NCBI RefSeq assembly: GCF_006874705.1
Contig: NZ_CP035382.1
Location: 2,666,001-2,730,000 of the forward strand
Reading direction: 5' to 3'
Length of the DNA stretch: 64,000 bases
Source of the DNA: Leclercia adecarboxylata
GTDB lineage: Bacteria; Pseudomonadota; Gammaproteobacteria; Enterobacterales; Enterobacteriaceae
The position numbers were made by a program, and so were the translations under genes. The notes beneath the pieces are model-generated. The model did no database searches and was not told where the DNA came from. It saw nothing but the letters and a program-made list of their open reading frames with translations. Within the stretch, counting starts at the first letter, position 1. Each line of letters begins with the position of its first letter. Of this stretch, positions 9,090 through 17,899 are shown piece after piece.

Positions 9090-9644
9090 TTACTGGTATT
9101 CCACCAGGAAGGTGATCAGCGATGAGGCATCGCCGGGCGTCACATCGTCGATGGTTTTGTCATCGGCAATCACGATACGGGCATTCATCGCCAGACTGGC
9201 GCCGCCGTCGGCAATCACCACCTTTTGTAACTGTCGGGTTTTACAGCTCAGACGAATGCCGTTATCCACGTCGCCATTCCAGAGCTCGAATGCCGTGGAA
9301 TGGGTTGCGCCAAAGTTATCGCTGGTGGAGGTCGAGCAGTCGCTGCCAGCACCTGCCATCGCCGTGACCTGTGCGGTACGCACTCCCGAACAATTGCTCA
9401 GAACAACGTTGAAGGCTTCAGTACGGCTCTTGTTAATCAGATCGGATTTAAATACGTCGTTAAATTTAATCTCCGTTGCCTCTGCACCCGCGGCATCCGT
9501 CACGTTTGCCGTACAGGTTCCCGGTACAACGGTGGAGACAAAGGTGGCGCTCAGCGAGCTGGTGCCGGTTATCGCCGCGTTGGAAAAGGCGGAAAATAAC
9601 CCACCAGCGAGGACCAACGCGAGAATTGCAGTGTTGTTTTTCAT
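9090..9644 (-). CDS. Fimbrial subunit (pilin domain)
   Basis: A 184-residue type 1-like pilin with a signal peptide (cleaved near FSNA|AITG), a Cys pair in the pilin core (PGTCTANV and SNCSGVR), and a C-terminal aromatic strand ending FLVEYQ. Two further cysteines (SDCSTS, LSCKTR) suggest a second disulfide. It lies 57 bp before the adhesin gene in the same direction. It may be the main shaft subunit or a minor adaptor; length alone does not decide. Confidence 0.83.
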   Translation of the reverse strand: MKNNTAILALVLAGGLFSAFSNAAITGTSSLSATFVSTVVPGTCTANVTDAAGAEATEIKFNDVFKSDLINKSRTEAFNVVLSNCSGVRTAQVTAMAGAGSDCSTSTSDNFGATHSTAFELWNGDVDNGIRLSCKTRQLQKVVIADGGASLAMNARIVIADDKTIDDVTPGDASSLITFLVEYQ

Positions 9645-9667
9645 CCTTGTTTCCTTACTCTGCAGGG

Positions 9668-10249
9668 TTATTCATAGGTAAAATTAAAGGTCGCCAGCGT
9701 CGAGAACTGTCCGGTCATGGCGCCGTCAGTTTTGGTTTCGATCAGCGTAGCCAGCAGGTCAACTTCCTTGCTGTTGATTTCACTGCTTGTCCAGACCAGG
9801 CGTTTACTGTCATCGGTAGCGTTAATTTCAAACGGCGCTTCAGGGGCGTCGGCGCGGGAAATGGTGAGGGCTACGTTACTCGCTCCGCCTTCAGGCACCG
9901 TAACGCTGTTGTCCAGCGCGGTTTTGACATCCGACGCCGTGCCGCTGACCACGGTTTTCAGCGCGGTCAGGCTGGACGGGCATTCTGTGATCACCAGCTT
10001 GAAAGGAAATTTCACCGCCCCGTTGGCAATATCGTCGACCCGGGCTTTGCCGTCGGTACCCAGCGTGATGGTATTGCTGGTGCCATCTCCGGTACCGCCA
10101 TCAATTTTGATATCGCAGGTGGTTTCGCGAATATTCGCGCTAAAAGTGACATCCAGGTTATCCGCCGCCTGAGCGTAGCTGCTGCAGATAAGGAGCAGGG
10201 CGGCAGAGCACATTGCCTGCCGGGGGAGTTTGTTTAAAAAGATAGTCAT
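9668..10249 (-). CDS. Fimbrial subunit directly after the usher
   Basis: I place the start at the ATG at 10249 (MTIFLNKLPRQ), because the longer frame overlaps the usher end and lacks a leader, while this start gives a signal peptide cleaved near SYAQA|ADNLD. The mature ~165 residues have the pilin pattern: Cys in RETTCDIKI, a partner Cys in ITECPSS, and a C-terminal strand TFNFTYE. The start is 14 bp from the usher stop, so translation is probably coupled. Its position just after the usher is where some systems encode the major rod subunit, but this is inference. Confidence 0.83.
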   Translation of the reverse strand: MTIFLNKLPRQAMCSAALLLICSSYAQAADNLDVTFSANIRETTCDIKIDGGTGDGTSNTITLGTDGKARVDDIANGAVKFPFKLVITECPSSLTALKTVVSGTASDVKTALDNSVTVPEGGASNVALTISRADAPEAPFEINATDDSKRLVWTSSEINSKEVDLLATLIETKTDGAMTGQFSTLATFNFTYE

Positions 10250-10263
10250 GATGTTTGTTCCAT

Positions 10264-12783
10264 CTATAGGTGACATATCTGGTTGTTCAAAATCGTGGTC
10301 AGTCCCACCTTCTGAGCGCCAGAATCCATTCGATAACGCACGGTACAGGTGCTTTCTTTGCCTGCGCCCCATACCACGCGCAGCGTTCCACTCTTTTCGA
10401 TACCTCTGACATAGGCCTGGCCAGCCTGTCCGACTGTGCCAATTTCTTCTCCTTTTTGATTAAAAACGTCAGCCCCGAGGGGAATAAACCCCAGGTCATC
10501 ACGCTGTAACTCCAGCACCGCCGAACGTCCCTGGTTGGTGGCAAAATCAACCATCACGACGGCGCCGCTGCGCGGAATTGCCACCGTGCTGTTGTTTTTC
10601 ACTTCAACGTCAGCCGTCAGCGTGCTGGTGTCGAGAGTGATGCGGTTCTCTTTGTACGCCGAGAGATACGGCAGCACGGCATAGCCAGACGTTCCAATCT
10701 CAGCGTTGCCGTTGGTCAACCTCGCGCCCGTCGCGCCACTGGCTTTCACCAGCGCCAGCGCGTCGGCCTCTCCCGGGCTGCCCGGCGTTAAGGTCAGGCC
10801 CCCGGCGTGGAGCAGCATGCCGCCGCTGTAGGTGGCGGAGTACTGCTGGCTGCGATCGCTGCTGGTTGATGCGGAGATGCCAAGCGGGCCCCAGGCGCTG
10901 TTGTAGCTGCCGTAGGTACTGATCTGGCTCAGGTTGCTGTCCGGGCTCTGGTTAGCAGTGGTGGTGACGCTATAGCTCAGACGGTTGTCAGCAGAGCTGC
11001 CGTTGGCGGTCATATTGAGACCATTGCTGCCTTTGAAGTCGGAATTCATCCCGATATTCAGGCTGGAAAAGCCCCCCGGGCGATGATGACTGCCCGGCAG
11101 CGAATCAAACGGCAGGCTGACGCTCAGGTAGAGGCTGTCGTCCTGCCTGCCGGTGTCGTCATAGGTGCGCTGCAGCGAAACGGTGTAACTGCCGTAGCGA
11201 AACGTATTGCTGTAGCCCATCGAATAGCTGGAGGTCGTGCCGCTGGCGTTCCAGTAGCTTTGCCAGCTGCCGTTGACGTACAGCGAACCGAGATCGGTGG
11301 TCCGGGTTTTCAGGGGTTGGTTAATGTTGACCTGGAGCTGGTTCTTCATGCGTTGCAGGGCGTGGATGTCTTCGCGCTCGTCCCGATAGGTCATTCGTTC
11401 ATGCAGTTCGGCGGCATCGTACAGGCTCAGATATTTTTCACTGGCATACCGGCTGGCGGAGAGGTTAAGGGAGGTCTGGGTTTCACTTACCGTTTTGTTA
11501 TACGACAGACGATACCGTTCCCCCTCCATGGCGGGCAGGTCAGCGATCTGCGCCCGGGACCGGGTGATATCCAGAGCATACGCCCCCATGCGGGTATTCA
11601 TTGCCAGCCCGGCGAGGAGGGCATAAAAGCCTACGTCCAGATACTGCGCCCCGGTGTAACCGGTGAAGGTATTGTTGAGCCCGTAATAGATATCGCCATA
11701 GGCCAGCTGCGGCTTGTCATGCAGGGTATCGTCCTTCAACTGCCCTGCGCCGGTATCCCAGCGGGCAAATCCCGGGCGCAACATCTGCGCCACCGACGAA
11801 TAGGGCACCGAAAAGGCGTGCTGGCTGCCGTCCGCCTCGGTGATGGTGACGTTCAGATCGTTACCGTACCCGGTGGTGTTGAGATCGTTAATCTCGAAGG
11901 CACCGGGCGGTACCGTGGTCTGGTAGATGGTATTCCCGCTTTGCGTTACCGTGACTTTGGCGTTGCTGTTGGCTACGCCGCGGATCGTCGGGGCATAGCT
12001 GGATAAGCCGTTGGGCAGCATCCGGTCATCGTTGTAGAGACGCACCCCTCGCAGGGAGACGGAATCAAAAGCATCGCCCCGGGTATAAGAGTCCCCCACC
12101 AGCATCTGGGCTTTCAGGGGGATGATATCCCGCTGCAGGTAGATATCCTGCTGGACATAGCGCGAGCCGGTTTCCCTGTCCCAGTTGGCATTGCCGCGGG
12201 AACGGAACCGCCATGCGCCGAGGTTAAAGCCGTAGCGGAGCCCCGCGTAGGCCGTATCCTGCGTTGACTGTGGATTCTGGCTGTGCCAGGCGTTGAGATC
12301 GTATGCCAGCAGGCCGACGGGAATACCTGCATCCCAGCGCGAAGCGTCAACGTAGCCCGGCGGGCGCCTGACCAGGTCGACCTGCGCAATCGTAAGATCA
12401 AGGGACTGGGTCGCCGTATCGAACGCCACCGAGGAGCCGGGATACGCTTTCGCCATATCCACACACCTGCCATCGTCTGTCAGCTGCGCGGTCTGTAGAT
12501 CCAGCTGTTTCAGCAGCGGCAAGGTCAGGCAGGGGCTGGCCTGCGGGGTGCCGTTATCGTTAAACACCACGGCGGTGGTCATTTTCGCCACGCCGTTGAC
12601 GCGGATTGCGGTGCGATACTCTCCGGGCATCACCGGGTTGCCCCGGGAATAGCGGCTTACGTCGATTTTGCTGCCGGTATTAAACAGAAACTGCTCGTTA
12701 AATTCGACATCATCCCGGGCCTGCGCGCTGACGGAGATCGCCGTACAAATCGATAAGCAGATAAAGGAGAAACGCCTGTTCAT
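10264..12783 (-). CDS. Fimbrial outer-membrane usher, HtrE-like
   Basis: An 839-residue FimD/PapC-family usher that threads subunits across the outer membrane. It has a signal peptide (cleaved near SVSAQA), the N-terminal chaperone-binding domain (to ~135), a large beta-barrel with usher signatures such as LRGVRLYNDDRMLP and YSVPYSSVAQMLRPG-like motifs, a plug region, and C-terminal domains ending ILNNQICHL with the usual late Cys pair. By recall it resembles E. coli HtrE (SRYS.GNP near the N-terminus, ANSNAKVTVTQ, TTVPPGAF). It begins 40 bp after the chaperone stop and is the second gene of the operon. Confidence 0.92.
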   Translation of the reverse strand: MNRRFSFICLSICTAISVSAQARDDVEFNEQFLFNTGSKIDVSRYSRGNPVMPGEYRTAIRVNGVAKMTTAVVFNDNGTPQASPCLTLPLLKQLDLQTAQLTDDGRCVDMAKAYPGSSVAFDTATQSLDLTIAQVDLVRRPPGYVDASRWDAGIPVGLLAYDLNAWHSQNPQSTQDTAYAGLRYGFNLGAWRFRSRGNANWDRETGSRYVQQDIYLQRDIIPLKAQMLVGDSYTRGDAFDSVSLRGVRLYNDDRMLPNGLSSYAPTIRGVANSNAKVTVTQSGNTIYQTTVPPGAFEINDLNTTGYGNDLNVTITEADGSQHAFSVPYSSVAQMLRPGFARWDTGAGQLKDDTLHDKPQLAYGDIYYGLNNTFTGYTGAQYLDVGFYALLAGLAMNTRMGAYALDITRSRAQIADLPAMEGERYRLSYNKTVSETQTSLNLSASRYASEKYLSLYDAAELHERMTYRDEREDIHALQRMKNQLQVNINQPLKTRTTDLGSLYVNGSWQSYWNASGTTSSYSMGYSNTFRYGSYTVSLQRTYDDTGRQDDSLYLSVSLPFDSLPGSHHRPGGFSSLNIGMNSDFKGSNGLNMTANGSSADNRLSYSVTTTANQSPDSNLSQISTYGSYNSAWGPLGISASTSSDRSQQYSATYSGGMLLHAGGLTLTPGSPGEADALALVKASGATGARLTNGNAEIGTSGYAVLPYLSAYKENRITLDTSTLTADVEVKNNSTVAIPRSGAVVMVDFATNQGRSAVLELQRDDLGFIPLGADVFNQKGEEIGTVGQAGQAYVRGIEKSGTLRVVWGAGKESTCTVRYRMDSGAQKVGLTTILNNQICHL

Positions 12784-12823
12784 ATCAAGGATGTCCGTAT
12801 CCTGAGGTGGGGATAAGCAGGAA

Positions 12824-13567
12824 TTAATTCACGGCTGACTGATGTTCTTCCGTGCCGCCGAAATCATTAATCGCCACCCATTTCACCGTGCCGGAAGTGG
12901 CCGTCGTCGCGCCGCCGATCTTCATCTCTTCGCGGGAGAAGGGTTTGATGGAGTGGCTCTCCACCGCCAGGTTTTTGCCTGCTGCGGCGAAGCTGGCGCT
13001 GGCCAGCGAGATATTCCACGGCGTGTTATTGCTGGCGACCAGATACTGACCCTTCGCTTCGCGCTTCATCTGCCAGCTCAGCTGCTTGAGGGCGTCAGCA
13101 GGGGAGCCCGCCAGCCCGTCGGGGCGGAAGAAGAGCTTGATGCGCGTGCGGAAAGCCAGCTGTAAGCGGCTCCGATCGCCGTCATTTTTCGCTTTCGGCG
13201 GGACTTCGAGGACGTTAAACCACAGCAGGGATTCCCGGTCTTTTGGCATGGTCTGGCCGAGCCAGGTAATGCGGATGGCCTGCCCCTGCTGTGGATCCAC
13301 GCGACTGACCGGTGGGGTAATAATAAACGGCAACTTAATTTGCTGGGGATCGACCGTATCGCGGCCATCATCAAGCCAGGACTGCACCAGCAGCGGCTTA
13401 TCGCCCCGGTTTTGCAGATTGACGGTGACGTCTTTCGCCACCTGCGGGTAAATAATCCGGGTGCCGGAAATCACAATATCCGCGCTGGCCTGCCAGGAGG
13501 TGCAGGCGGCGATAGCTAACGTCAGGGCGCATACGCTTTTGCTGAACGGGGAAATAAACAGTGGCAT
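12824..13567 (-). CDS. Periplasmic fimbrial chaperone, EcpD/YadV-like
   Basis: A 247-residue PapD-family chaperone with a signal peptide cleaved near WQASA|DIV. Family marks are the strand IVISGTRIIYP, the region SRVDPQQGQAIRI, and FRTRIKLFFRPDGL in the F1-G1 area that binds subunits. The motifs LLVQSWLD, KDRESLLWFNVLEVPPK and AINDFGG closely match K-12 YadV (EcpD) as I recall it. It is the first gene of the operon, 123 bp from the end of the panD terminator; no pilin gene precedes it, unlike K-12 where yadN comes first. Confidence 0.92.
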   Translation of the reverse strand: MPLFISPFSKSVCALTLAIAACTSWQASADIVISGTRIIYPQVAKDVTVNLQNRGDKPLLVQSWLDDGRDTVDPQQIKLPFIITPPVSRVDPQQGQAIRITWLGQTMPKDRESLLWFNVLEVPPKAKNDGDRSRLQLAFRTRIKLFFRPDGLAGSPADALKQLSWQMKREAKGQYLVASNNTPWNISLASASFAAAGKNLAVESHSIKPFSREEMKIGGATTATSGTVKWVAINDFGGTEEHQSAVN

Positions 13568-13680
13568 GAGGGCTCCCGGCGGTAATCAACGGCATTGCAT
13601 TAAGAGAGGTGTGTGAATGGGGAAAATAGTAAGGCAGCCGCGAGGGAGAGAAGAGGAATAACGCGAGTAAAAAAAGAGGG

Positions 13681-13716
13681 AAAAAAAGTGGAATTGCCTG
13701 ATGTTCAGGCAATTCC
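13681..13716 (-). terminator. panD terminator
   Basis: Perfect 12-bp stem ggaattgcctga / tcaggcaattcc with a 3-nt loop (13690-13716). On the minus strand it is followed by ac and a run of seven T (13687-13681). It lies 11 bp after the panD stop and separates the panBCD-side transcription from the fimbrial operon. Confidence 0.92.
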
Positions 13717-13727
13717 GGGCGTTAGCA

Positions 13728-14108
13728 TCAGGCGACCTGAACCGGAATCGCCTTCGCGGTACGTTTCATGTCGTTGTCACCTTCAAAGTAGGCGACTTTA
13801 GGCTGCCAGCGGCGCGCTTCTTCATCGGACATCATGACAAAGCTGGCGATGATGACGATATCACCCACGTTGGCACAGTGCGCTGCCGCACCGTTGACGG
13901 AGATAATTTTAGAACCGCGTTCAGCCGCGATAGCATAGGTTGAGAAACGATTGCCGTTACTCACGTTCCAGATATCAATGGCTTCGTTTTCAAGAATACC
14001 CGCTGCGTCGAGAAAATCCTGATCGATCGCGCAGGAGCCTTCATAATGCAGATCGGCCTGCGTGACCTTCACACGGTGAAGCTTACCTTGCAGCATTTTG
14101 CGAATCAT
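13728..14108 (-). CDS. panD: Aspartate 1-decarboxylase proenzyme
   Basis: A 126-residue precursor that cleaves itself at Gly24-Ser25 (HYEGSCAI) to form the pyruvoyl cofactor, then converts L-aspartate to beta-alanine for pantothenate synthesis. Length and sequence are those of E. coli PanD. It follows panC by 84 bp. K-12 has rpnC (yadD) between panD and panC; here the two are direct neighbours. A strong terminator follows the stop. Confidence 0.97.
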   Translation of the reverse strand: MIRKMLQGKLHRVKVTQADLHYEGSCAIDQDFLDAAGILENEAIDIWNVSNGNRFSTYAIAAERGSKIISVNGAAAHCANVGDIVIIASFVMMSDEEARRWQPKVAYFEGDNDMKRTAKAIPVQVA

Positions 14109-14192
14109 GACGTTACCTTAACTCTTTGTCGTATCCCCTCCCGAAGAAGGGGCTGAAGAAAACTAATCCGTTAGCATGGATATGCTCAGTAC

Positions 14193-15047
14193 TTACTGAG
14201 CCAGTTCAACTACTGTGTTATCGATAAGTCGCGCCTGGCCGAGCCATGCGGCGACCAGGATCACTGCCCGCTTGCTGTCAGTGGAGAGCGCCAGCAGGGT
14301 GTCGGCATCGCGGATCTGCACATCGTCAGCACGCAATCCCTTATCGTTCAACGCCTGTTCCGCCAGGGCCACGATCTCTTCGCTGCTCAGTTCTTTGTTT
14401 TTCAGCTGGGTCGCCATGGTGCTCATCACCTTATACAGACCCGGGGCGATTTTACGCTGGTCGGCGGTGAGGTAGCCGTTGCGCGAGCTCAGCGCCAGGC
14501 CGTCTTTGGCCCGCACGATCGGCACGCCAACGATATCGATGTCGTAGCCCATGTCGGCCACCATTTTGCGGATCAGCGCCAGCTGCTGGAAGTCTTTCTC
14601 ACCGAAGCAGGCGATATCCGGCTGCACCAGGTTAAACAGCTTGCTGACGATGGTGGAGACGCCGCGGAAATGACCCGGACGGCTGGCCCCTTCCAGCATG
14701 GTGGAGATGCCCGGCACGTCGACAAAGGTCGTCTCTTCCGTGCCTTTCGGATAGACATCATTCGGGGCAGGGGAGAAGACGAAATCCACCTGGTGCTTTT
14801 TCAGCTTCTCGCAGTCTTCCTGCAGCGTACGCGGGTAGCGCGCCAGGTCGTCAGCACGGTCGAACTGCATCGGGTTAACGAAAATACTCACCACCACCAC
14901 ATCGGCGCGGGCTTTGGCTTCGTCCACCAGCTTCATATGGCCCTCATGCAGGTTGCCCATGGTGGGCACCAGCGCGATACGTTTACCTTCCTGGCGCAAG
15001 CGGCGGATGTGCTGGCGCAGCAGCGGCAGGGTTTCAATGATTAGCAC
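14193..15047 (-). CDS. panC: Pantothenate synthetase
   Basis: A 284-residue cytoplasmic ligase joining pantoate and beta-alanine with ATP. The nucleotidyl-transferase motifs are visible: [13 protein letters not shown] (HIGH-type) near residue 28 and the KMSKS-like region around [10 protein letters not shown]. It follows panB by 11 bp and so shares its transcript. Its two substrates come from the products of the flanking genes panB (ketopantoate branch) and panD (beta-alanine). Confidence 0.97.
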   Translation of the reverse strand: MLIIETLPLLRQHIRRLRQEGKRIALVPTMGNLHEGHMKLVDEAKARADVVVVSIFVNPMQFDRADDLARYPRTLQEDCEKLKKHQVDFVFSPAPNDVYPKGTEETTFVDVPGISTMLEGASRPGHFRGVSTIVSKLFNLVQPDIACFGEKDFQQLALIRKMVADMGYDIDIVGVPIVRAKDGLALSSRNGYLTADQRKIAPGLYKVMSTMATQLKNKELSSEEIVALAEQALNDKGLRADDVQIRDADTLLALSTDSKRAVILVAAWLGQARLIDNTVVELAQ

Positions 15048-15058
15048 AACAAGACTCC

Positions 15059-15850
15059 TTACTGGAAACTGTGTTCTTCACCCGGGTAAACACCCGATTC
15101 AACGTCGGCAATATACTGCCTGACCGCGCCGCGCATGTCGCCTGCGTCGCTAAGGAAATTCTTCGCAAATTTCGGGATATGCCCACCGGTGATCCCAAAC
15201 GCATCGTGCATCACCAGGATCTGGCCGTCGGTGACGTTACCGGCCCCAATGCCGATCACCGGAATGGAGAGGGCCTCGGTGATACGTTTCGCCAGCGCGA
15301 CAGGCACACACTCCAGCACCAGCAGCTGCGCGCCCGCGGCTTCTAAAGCCCGCGCATCATCAAACAGCGTCTGGGCGGCGTCACCGCGCCCCTGCACCTT
15401 ATAACCGCCAAAGATATTGACCGACTGCGGGGTTAATCCCAGATGGCCGCAGACCGGCACCGCGCGCTCGGTGAGCATGCGTACGGTGTCGACCAGCCAG
15501 GCGCCGCCTTCCACTTTGACCATGTTGGCCCCGGCCCGCATCACCGTGGCGGCATTCTCAAACGCCTGTTCCGGCGTGGCGTAAGCCATAAACGGCAGAT
15601 CGGCGAGCAGCAGGCAGGCAGGCGCGCCGCGCCGCACCGCCCGGGTGTGGTAAGCAATATCCTCTACCGTCACCGGCAGAGTGGAGTCATGTCCCTGGAC
15701 CGTCATCCCTAACGAGTCGCCCACCAGCATGACGTTAATACCCTCTTCGGCAAAGAGTTTGGCGAAGCTGTAGTCATAGGCCGTAATAGTGGCGAAGCGC
15801 TGCTTGTCCTGTTTGCATTTCTGCAAGGTGGCGATGGTGGTTGGTTTCAT
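15059..15850 (-). CDS. panB: 3-methyl-2-oxobutanoate hydroxymethyltransferase
   Basis: A 263-residue enzyme transferring a hydroxymethyl group from methylene-tetrahydrofolate to alpha-ketoisovalerate, the first committed step to pantothenate. The start ATG at 15850 ([11 protein letters not shown]) gives the E. coli-type N-terminus; the frame stays open upstream but with no family similarity. Motifs [15 protein letters not shown] (magnesium and substrate binding), [10 protein letters not shown] and [14 protein letters not shown] are present. It is one residue shorter than E. coli PanB near residue 157. It heads the panBCD set. Confidence 0.96.
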   Translation of the reverse strand: MKPTTIATLQKCKQDKQRFATITAYDYSFAKLFAEEGINVMLVGDSLGMTVQGHDSTLPVTVEDIAYHTRAVRRGAPACLLLADLPFMAYATPEQAFENAATVMRAGANMVKVEGGAWLVDTVRMLTERAVPVCGHLGLTPQSVNIFGGYKVQGRGDAAQTLFDDARALEAAGAQLLVLECVPVALAKRITEALSIPVIGIGAGNVTDGQILVMHDAFGITGGHIPKFAKNFLSDAGDMRGAVRQYIADVESGVYPGEEHSFQ

Positions 15851-15885
15851 ACTGTTTCCTGATAGCCCAAAGCGAATCTTTGCGC

Positions 15886-15891
15886 ATTCTA
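15886..15891 (-). promoter_or_regulatory. Likely panB promoter -10 element
   Basis: On the minus strand TGTTAGAAT forms an extended -10 (TAGAAT at 15891-15886), 35 bp before the panB ATG. A weak TTGTTC lies 16 bp further upstream. Confidence 0.5.
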
Positions 15892-15928
15892 ACAGTAACA
15901 TTCGAGGGAACAATGATTTTAGGCAACC

Positions 15929-15957
15929 GATTAACCACAAATATTTTGTGGTTAATC
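15929..15957. repeat. Perfect 13-bp inverted repeat between folK and panB
   Basis: gattaaccacaaa / tttgtggttaatc around TAT. It is AT-rich, with no T-run on the minus strand after it. It lies just after the folK stop and upstream of the panB promoter, so it could be a factor-dependent terminator hairpin for folK or a binding site for a dimeric regulator. Confidence 0.75.
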
Positions 15958-15972
15958 AATAAAATTTTGCTG

Positions 15973-16452
15973 TTACCAGCGGGCAGGTTTTTCGGCGTTA
16001 AGCTGCGCCAGCAGGGCGCTCAGGCTTTTGCCATCGGGGAAGATCAGGTCAGGGGCAATTTCGAACAGCGGCCAGAGCATAAAGCCGCGGCGCTTCATGT
16101 CGTAATGCGGCACCGTCAGGCGCTCGGTGTTAATCACCGCATCACCAAACAGCATGATGTCCAGGTCGAGGGTGCGCGGTCCCCAGCGCTCTTCTTTGCG
16201 CACGCGACCCTGCTGCAACTCGATGCGCTGAGTGTTGTCCAGCAGCGCCTCGGCGTTGAGCGCCGTGTCGAGCGCGATAGCAGCATTCAGGTAGTCGGGT
16301 TGATCCTGGGGGCCCAGCGGAGGCGTGCGGTAAAACGAGGAGAGGGCGACAACGCGGGCCTGCGGGATGTCGCCCAGCGCCTGGACGGCAGCATTGACCT
16401 GCTCCAGCGGAGAAGCCAGGTTGCTGCCGATGGCGATATACGCCAGCGTCAT
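15973..16452 (-). CDS. folK: 6-hydroxymethyl-7,8-dihydropterin pyrophosphokinase
   Basis: A 159-residue HPPK, the same length as E. coli FolK; it moves pyrophosphate from ATP to the pterin in folate synthesis. The family signature [15 protein letters not shown] (with the two magnesium-binding aspartates) is at residues ~88-102, and the [13 protein letters not shown] loop near residue 40. The start overlaps the pcnB stop by 4 bp, so the two are translationally coupled. In E. coli K-12 a fimbrial operon follows folK; here panB follows directly. Confidence 0.97.
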   Translation of the reverse strand: MTLAYIAIGSNLASPLEQVNAAVQALGDIPQARVVALSSFYRTPPLGPQDQPDYLNAAIALDTALNAEALLDNTQRIELQQGRVRKEERWGPRTLDLDIMLFGDAVINTERLTVPHYDMKRRGFMLWPLFEIAPDLIFPDGKSLSALLAQLNAEKPARW

Positions 16453-17846
16453 GCCGCGCCTTCGCGACGCGGGGCGCGCTTGCGTGGACGACGGTGACGA
16501 CGACGCGGTGCCGGCTCTTCGTCCAGATCGCCCAGCATGTCTTTCTGCGCCGGCGGTGCAGAAACCTGGAACTCACCCCACCACTGCACCAGAAGCTGCA
16601 GCTCGCGGTTGTTTTCCGCTTCGGCACGCAGGGCCATCAGATCGTAAGCCGCACGGAATTTTGGATGCTCCATTAACTTCCAGGCGCGTTTACCCTGACG
16701 ACGGGACATCCGCAGCTGAAGCTGCCAGATATCACGCACCAGCGTGGTAATGCGTTTCGGGATCGCCAGCGAGCGGCAGGCTTCATCCAGCACGTCATTG
16801 GCGGCTAAGGCGAAGGCATCGTAATAGGCAAGGCCGCTTTCCTGGGCAATCTTCTGCGCCGTTTCCAGCAGCGGATACCAGAACATCGCGGCAAACAGGA
16901 ACGCCGGGTTAACGCGCATATCGTTCTGAATGCGGTTATCGGTATTCTTCAGCACCTGATCGATGATGCGTTCCATCGCGCTGTCACCTTTTTCGGTGAA
17001 GTTACGCGTGATGGTCGGGAACAGGGGCTGGAACAGGCTGTATTCACGCAGCAGCTGATAGGTAGCAAAACCGTGGCCCGCCTGCAGCAGCTTCAGCGCC
17101 TCTTCAAACAGACGCGCCGGCGGCACATCGTTGATCAGCGTCGCCAGGCGCGGGATCGGCTCGGCGGTCTCGGGACTGATCTGCATATCCAGCTTGGCGG
17201 CAAAGCGCACGGCGCGCAGCATACGCACCGGATCTTCACGGTAGCGCGTTTCCGGGTTGCCGATCAGGCGGATCACACCGGCTTTAAGGTCCGGTACCCC
17301 ACCCACGAAATCGCGGACGGTAAAGTCAGCCACGCTGTAATAGAGGCTGTTAATGGTGAAATCGCGACGTTGGGCATCTTCTTCGATAGAGCCAAAGATG
17401 TTGTCACGCAGCAGCATGCCGTTCTGACCCTGTTGAGAGGTCGTACGGTCTGATGGCGTGCCTTCGTGATGACCACGGAAGGTTGCCACTTCGATGATCT
17501 CAGGCCCAAACATGACGTGGGCGAGACGGAAGCGACGACCGACCAGGCGGCAGTTGCGGAATAATTTACGCACCTGCTCAGGCGTGGCGCTGGTGGTCAC
17601 GTCAAAATCTTTTGGCTTTTTGCCCAACAGTAAGTCACGCACCCCGCCACCAACGAGATACGCCTCATAGCCGGCTTTATTCAGGCGATAAAGGACCTTC
17701 AGGGCGTTTTCACTGATATCTTTGCGGGAAATAGCATGCTGCTCGCGCGGAATAACCGACATCGTATTTTGAACAATGACGTCATCCGCCATGCTCTCAT
17801 CGCGGCTCAGCACCTTACGGCAAAAATTAGCGACTCGGGTAAAAAT
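16449..17846 (-). CDS. pcnB: Poly(A) polymerase I, with AUU start codon
   Basis: The enzyme adds 3' poly(A) tails that mark RNAs for decay and sets ColE1 plasmid copy number through RNA I. Nucleotidyltransferase motif [18 protein letters not shown] holds the catalytic aspartates; the tRNA-nucleotidyltransferase-like RNA-binding region and a basic, arginine-rich tail follow. No ATG gives the E. coli N-terminus. Reading upstream from a GTG at 17813, the frame continues as ATT TTT ACC CGA GTC GCT to an ATT at 17846. This reproduces E. coli [15 protein letters not shown] and the 465-residue length. An AUU start is documented for E. coli pcnB. A second ATT sits directly upstream at 17849; AGGTG lies a few bases before it. 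Confidence 0.93.
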   Translation of the reverse strand: MFTRVANFCRKVLSRDESMADDVIVQNTMSVIPREQHAISRKDISENALKVLYRLNKAGYEAYLVGGGVRDLLLGKKPKDFDVTTSATPEQVRKLFRNCRLVGRRFRLAHVMFGPEIIEVATFRGHHEGTPSDRTTSQQGQNGMLLRDNIFGSIEEDAQRRDFTINSLYYSVADFTVRDFVGGVPDLKAGVIRLIGNPETRYREDPVRMLRAVRFAAKLDMQISPETAEPIPRLATLINDVPPARLFEEALKLLQAGHGFATYQLLREYSLFQPLFPTITRNFTEKGDSAMERIIDQVLKNTDNRIQNDMRVNPAFLFAAMFWYPLLETAQKIAQESGLAYYDAFALAANDVLDEACRSLAIPKRITTLVRDIWQLQLRMSRRQGKRAWKLMEHPKFRAAYDLMALRAEAENNRELQLLVQWWGEFQVSAPPAQKDMLGDLDEEPAPRRRHRRPRKRAPRREGAA

Positions 17847-17899
17847 AATACACCTCGGTAGTGTGTGTTTCAGAATTCAGGACAAAAAATAGCGGCTAA

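Noticed and set aside
11083..12006. 307-codon open frame on the plus strand within the usher gene
   Set aside because: Antisense shadow of a secure usher; no signal, domain or ribosome binding site.
13568..13680. Remnant of a major pilin gene upstream of the fimbrial chaperone
   Set aside because: About 113 bp of purine-rich sequence with no pilin-like translation in any frame.
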